A DNA stretch of 17,328 bases, taken from NCBI GenBank assembly GCA_009839405.1, contig VXPR01000504.1:1-17328 (forward strand), written 5' to 3'. The translations under genes and the position numbers were made by a program. The stretch's first letter is position 1. Each line of letters starts with the position of its first letter. The notes under the pieces were generated by a model. It made no database searches. It was not told the origin of the DNA and worked only from the letters and a program-made list of their open reading frames with translations. This DNA comes from Gammaproteobacteria bacterium. GTDB taxonomy: Bacteria > Pseudomonadota > Gammaproteobacteria > Pseudomonadales > Azotimanducaceae. Shown here one piece after another: positions 14,541 through 17,328 of the stretch.

Positions 14541-14546
14541 TATATT
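14541..14546 (+). promoter_or_regulatory. Candidate -10 for ahcY
   Basis: TATATT is one mismatch from TATAAT and lies 36 bp upstream of the ahcY ATG. No good -35 is found. It would give a leader of about 30 nt containing the GAGAG Shine-Dalgarno at 14574-14578. Confidence 0.4.
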
Positions 14547-14582
14547 TGCGCGCTTCGCGTTTAGCACGGACTTGAGAGCCCC

Positions 14583-15944
14583 ATGCCCGACTACAAGGTC
14601 GCCGACCTTTCCCTGGCCGATTTTGGCCGTCGCGAAATCGCCCTTGCGGAAGCGGAAATGCCCGCCCTCATGGCGCTAAGGCGCAAATATGCCGAGGTGC
14701 AGCCGCTTGCCGGTGCCCGCATCATTGGCTGCATTCACATGACGGTGCAGACTGCCGTGCTGATCGACACCCTGCGTGCATTGGGTGCCGAAGTGCGTTG
14801 GTCGTCCTGCAACATCTTTTCCACGCAAGACCATGCCGCTGCCGCCATGGCCGCCGCCGGCGTGCCCGTGTTCGCGTGGAAAGGGGAGACGGAAGCGGAG
14901 TACGAGTGGTGCATTGAGCAGACCGTCCTCGCCGGCGGGGAGCCGTGGAACGCTAACCTGTTGCTCGACGACGGCGGCGACCTCACCGAGATGATCCACG
15001 AACGCTACCCCGAGATGCTCGATGCCATCCACGGCATCAGCGAAGAGACCACCACCGGCGTTCACCGCCTGCGCGACATGATCGCCGCCAACACGCTCAA
15101 GACCCCCGCCATCGACGTCAACGCCTCCATCACCAAGTCGAAGAACGACAACCGCTACGGCACGCGCCACAGCTTGAACGACGGCATCAAGCGCGCCACC
15201 GACATGCTGCTCGCCGGTCGCCGCGCCCTCGTCATCGGCTATGGCGATGTGGGCAAGGGCTCTGCCGCGAGCCTGCGTCAGGAGGGGATGATCGTCCGCA
15301 TCGTCGAGATCGACCCGATTTGCGCCATGCAGGCGTGCATGGACGGCCACGAAGTGGTCTCGCCTTACCTGGACGGCAACAACACGGGCGCAGCGGAGAA
15401 CATCGACCGCCGCATCATGGGCGACACCGACCTCCTCGTCACCTGCACCGGCAACAGCAACGTCTGCGACGCCGCCATGCTGCAAACCATCAAGGCCGGC
15501 GCCGTGGTCTGCAACATCGGCCATTTCGACAACGAGATCGACACCGCCTACATGCGCGAACACTGGCGCTGGCAGGCGGTGAAGGACCAGGTGCATCAGG
15601 TGTTCCGCTCCGATGACCCCGGCGATTACCTGATCTTGCTGTCGGAGGGCCGGCTCGTGAATCTCGGCAACGCCATGGGCCACCCGTCTCGCGTGATGGA
15701 CGGATCGTTCGCGAATCAGGTGCTGGCGCAGATGCACCTATACGAGGAGGCTTGGGCGGACCAGCCGCCGAACCAGCGTTCGCCAGTGACGGTGGAAGTG
15801 CTGCCGAAGAAGCTGGACGAAGAAGTGGCGCAGCTCATGGTGGAGGGGTTCGGCGGCACGCTCACTCGCCTCACCCACCACCAAGCCGACTACATCAAGG
15901 TGCCCGTGGAAGGGCCGTTTAAGCCGGAGTCGTACAAGTACTGA
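14583..15944 (+). CDS. ahcY: Adenosylhomocysteinase (S-adenosyl-L-homocysteine hydrolase)
   Basis: A 453-residue NAD-dependent enzyme that splits S-adenosylhomocysteine into adenosine and homocysteine, relieving product inhibition of methyltransferases in the methyl cycle. Visible signatures: HMTVQTAVLIDTLRALGAEV, CNIFSTQDHAAAA, the catalytic TKSKNDN segment (Lys and Asp), the NAD-binding GYGDVGKGSAASLR, and the C-terminal ending in KPESYKY, whose Lys and Tyr reach the partner subunit's NAD in known structures. YGTRHS has Thr where the human enzyme has Cys, as in several bacterial enzymes. Length fits the long bacterial form. The ATG follows GAGAG with four bases between. The gene is monocistronic here, converging on the leucine dehydrogenase-family gene. 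Confidence 0.98.
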   Translation: MPDYKVADLSLADFGRREIALAEAEMPALMALRRKYAEVQPLAGARIIGCIHMTVQTAVLIDTLRALGAEVRWSSCNIFSTQDHAAAAMAAAGVPVFAWKGETEAEYEWCIEQTVLAGGEPWNANLLLDDGGDLTEMIHERYPEMLDAIHGISEETTTGVHRLRDMIAANTLKTPAIDVNASITKSKNDNRYGTRHSLNDGIKRATDMLLAGRRALVIGYGDVGKGSAASLRQEGMIVRIVEIDPICAMQACMDGHEVVSPYLDGNNTGAAENIDRRIMGDTDLLVTCTGNSNVCDAAMLQTIKAGAVVCNIGHFDNEIDTAYMREHWRWQAVKDQVHQVFRSDDPGDYLILLSEGRLVNLGNAMGHPSRVMDGSFANQVLAQMHLYEEAWADQPPNQRSPVTVEVLPKKLDEEVAQLMVEGFGGTLTRLTHHQADYIKVPVEGPFKPESYKY

Positions 15945-16099
15945 GTGAAGGAACTCAGGACCGCCCTTCCCTTGGCGTGTTGCCGCACGAGCGCACGCCG
16001 GTGGCCCCGGGAGAACGGGCCTCTTTGACGGAGGCATCCTGCCTGTCGTGGCGCCGGCAGGCGCATCCTCGGCAGGAACGCTGTCAGCGCCTGTCGGCG

Positions 16100-16127
16100 T
16101 GTAGGGAAGGCGCATGCCTTCCCTACA
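16100..16127. terminator. 12-bp perfect stem-loop between convergent genes
   Basis: TGTAGGGAAGGC (16100-16111) pairs perfectly with GCCTTCCCTACA (16116-16127) around GCAT. It lies between the 3' ends of ahcY and the leucine dehydrogenase-family gene, where a bidirectional terminator is expected. There is no T-tract on either side. The preceding 60 bp hold further CCTGCC/GGCAGG inverted repeats. Confidence 0.55.
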
Positions 16128-16153
16128 GGGGCCCTCAGGATCAAGGTCGTAGA

Positions 16154-17176
16154 TCAAGCCACCGCCGCGGCTGGCGCGGCGTCGTGCGAGCGTCGTGCCG
16201 CGACCGCAGCATGGGCCATGCGGTCGGCGATCACATGGGTGGGCTCGCCGGTGGCTTTTGACTCGGCGAAGATAGCCGTGAGGCGTGGGCCAATGCCGTC
16301 GATCTGGGCCATCGCACCGGACCAGCCGAGGTACTCGTAGCCGGCGTGAATGATGCCGCCAGCGTTGACGGCATAGTCCGGCGCGTAGCGGATGCCGCGC
16401 TGATGCAGGATGTGGCCAGCCAAGGGTTCGGAAAGCTGGTTGTTGGCGGAGCCGGCCACCACCTTGGCACGCAAGTGGCGGGCGGTTTCGGGGGTGATGA
16501 CCGCACCGAGCGCGCACGGCGCAAGCACGTCGACGTCGCTCAGCAGCACTTCCTCCGTTCCAGCGCGCTCCGCGCCAAGCGCTGTCGCACGCTGCACCTT
16601 GGCCTCGTCGAGATCGGCCACGACCAGTTGCGCTCCTGCGGCGTGAAGCAGTTCCACGAGAGCCATGCCAACCGCACCCAGCCCCTGCACGGCGATGCGC
16701 GTTCCGGTCACCTTGCCTTCGAGCGCTGCCTCGATGCCGACAAAGACGCCGTGCGCCGTCTTCGGCCCGGGGTGGGCGCCGATGCCGGTGACGAAAGTCG
16801 TCTCCCGACGCACTTCCTTCATGTGCTCGACGGTCATGCCCACATCCTCGGCGGCGACGTATTCGCCACCGAGTTGATCTAGCCAGCGGCCGAACGCTCG
16901 GAGCTGCGCTCGGGTAACCGGCTTGCCGTCGCTCAGGATGACGGACTTGCCACCGCCGAAGGGTAGGCCGGCCAAGGCGTTCTTGCAGGTCATTCCTTCG
17001 GCCAGTCGCATGGCATCGGTCACGGCGTCGTCTTCGCTGTCGTAGTGCCAGCGGCGCACGCCGCCGGCGGCGGGACCCAGGGTGAGGTTGTGCAGGGCGA
17101 ACACGGCCTTGAGGCCCGAGGCCCGGTCGGTTCGCACCTCGATGCGGTGGAAGTCTTGCATTCGGGGACCGCTCAT
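16154..17176 (-). CDS. Leucine/phenylalanine/valine dehydrogenase family protein
   Basis: A 340-residue NAD(P)-dependent amino-acid dehydrogenase of the Glu/Leu/Phe/Val family, oxidatively deaminating a branched-chain or aromatic amino acid to its 2-oxo acid, or the reverse. The N-terminal domain has LGPAAGGVRRW, then TCKNALAGLPFGGGKSVI, with K65 and K77 as the expected substrate and catalytic lysines, and EDVGMT. The Rossmann fold shows VQGLGAVGMALVELL, and the C-terminal half has GSANNQL and YAPDYAVNAGGII. Length is usual for leucine dehydrogenase (about 345-365). ATG 17176 is chosen because AGGAG ends seven bases upstream; a longer open frame from 17263 lacks this. The exact substrate is not determined. 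Confidence 0.93.
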   Translation of the reverse strand: MSGPRMQDFHRIEVRTDRASGLKAVFALHNLTLGPAAGGVRRWHYDSEDDAVTDAMRLAEGMTCKNALAGLPFGGGKSVILSDGKPVTRAQLRAFGRWLDQLGGEYVAAEDVGMTVEHMKEVRRETTFVTGIGAHPGPKTAHGVFVGIEAALEGKVTGTRIAVQGLGAVGMALVELLHAAGAQLVVADLDEAKVQRATALGAERAGTEEVLLSDVDVLAPCALGAVITPETARHLRAKVVAGSANNQLSEPLAGHILHQRGIRYAPDYAVNAGGIIHAGYEYLGWSGAMAQIDGIGPRLTAIFAESKATGEPTHVIADRMAHAAVAARRSHDAAPAAAVA

Positions 17177-17284
17177 CGGTTCTCTCCTTTTGTTGTCGCC
17201 CTCTAGGGCAGACCCTGCAAACGATGGCGGCAGCCTGCGCCCCCGGGCGGGCCGCGGGCGCATTAGCGAGGACTACAACGGGCG

Positions 17285-17327
17285 TTGTTCGGCCAATCCC
17301 CCGGCTGGTATAGAAATCTGGAGGAGG
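17285..17327 (+). promoter_or_regulatory. Promoter and Shine-Dalgarno-like sequence for a gene beyond the right edge
   Basis: TTGTTC (17285-17290) and TATAGA (17309-17314) are 18 bp apart, followed by a purine-rich GGAGGAGG at 17320-17327. This suggests a rightward gene starting just past the window, divergent from the dehydrogenase. The start codon is not included. Confidence 0.35.
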
Positions 17328-17328
17328 C

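Overview
The window looks like a chromosomal segment of a high-GC proteobacterium, most likely a gammaproteobacterium (possibly a betaproteobacterium). The evidence is the linked set rpsU, a YqeY-type protein, dnaG and rpoD (the macromolecular-synthesis operon) with typical proteobacterial protein sequences, and the strong GC bias at third codon positions. The lineage is inferred from gene content and protein similarity judged by eye. The first ~110 bases are long G and C homopolymers and may be an assembly-edge artefact.

Layout. At 213-640 (+) lies a tRNA-Ile(CAU) gene split in its anticodon loop by a 351-nt self-splicing-type group I intron (250-600). It faces the 3' end of rpoD. Running leftward from 5617 to 772 are rpsU, the GatB/YqeY-domain gene, dnaG and rpoD, which couple translation, replication priming and transcription. 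From 5740 to 7449 there is a repeat-rich zone. Two ~230-250 bp copies of a structured inverted-repeat element bracket a divergent gene pair, a PaaI-type hotdog thioesterase (-) and a CoA-diphosphatase-like Nudix hydrolase (+). Short GC-rich hairpins with a GTNA loop are scattered around them.

From 10551 down to 7456 (-) a tight three-gene operon encodes a CaiB/BaiF class III CoA-transferase, a short YegD-like Hsp70 ATPase and an NTF2/SnoaL-like protein. The last two overlap by ATGA. A LysR regulator (10669-11565, -) is divergent from two enoyl-CoA hydratase/isomerase genes (12032-12829 and 12863-13693, +), with operator-like palindromes between them. The acyl-CoA theme (thioesterase, Nudix, CoA-transferase, two crotonases, LysR) suggests catabolism of an organic acid, but no substrate can be named from sequence.

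On the right are a DUF2442 gene with an upstream DUF4160 gene broken by an in-frame TGA (-), then ahcY (+, S-adenosylhomocysteine hydrolase) behind a structured leader, and a leucine-dehydrogenase-family gene (-) converging on it. A promoter- and Shine-Dalgarno-like sequence at the right edge points to another rightward gene outside the window.

The most unusual items are the intron-containing tRNA-Ile(CAU), the paired structured repeats around the thioesterase/Nudix pair, one of which supplies the thioesterase C-terminus, and the nonsense-disrupted DUF4160 gene. I found no CRISPR array, transposase, prophage or recognisable defence system.
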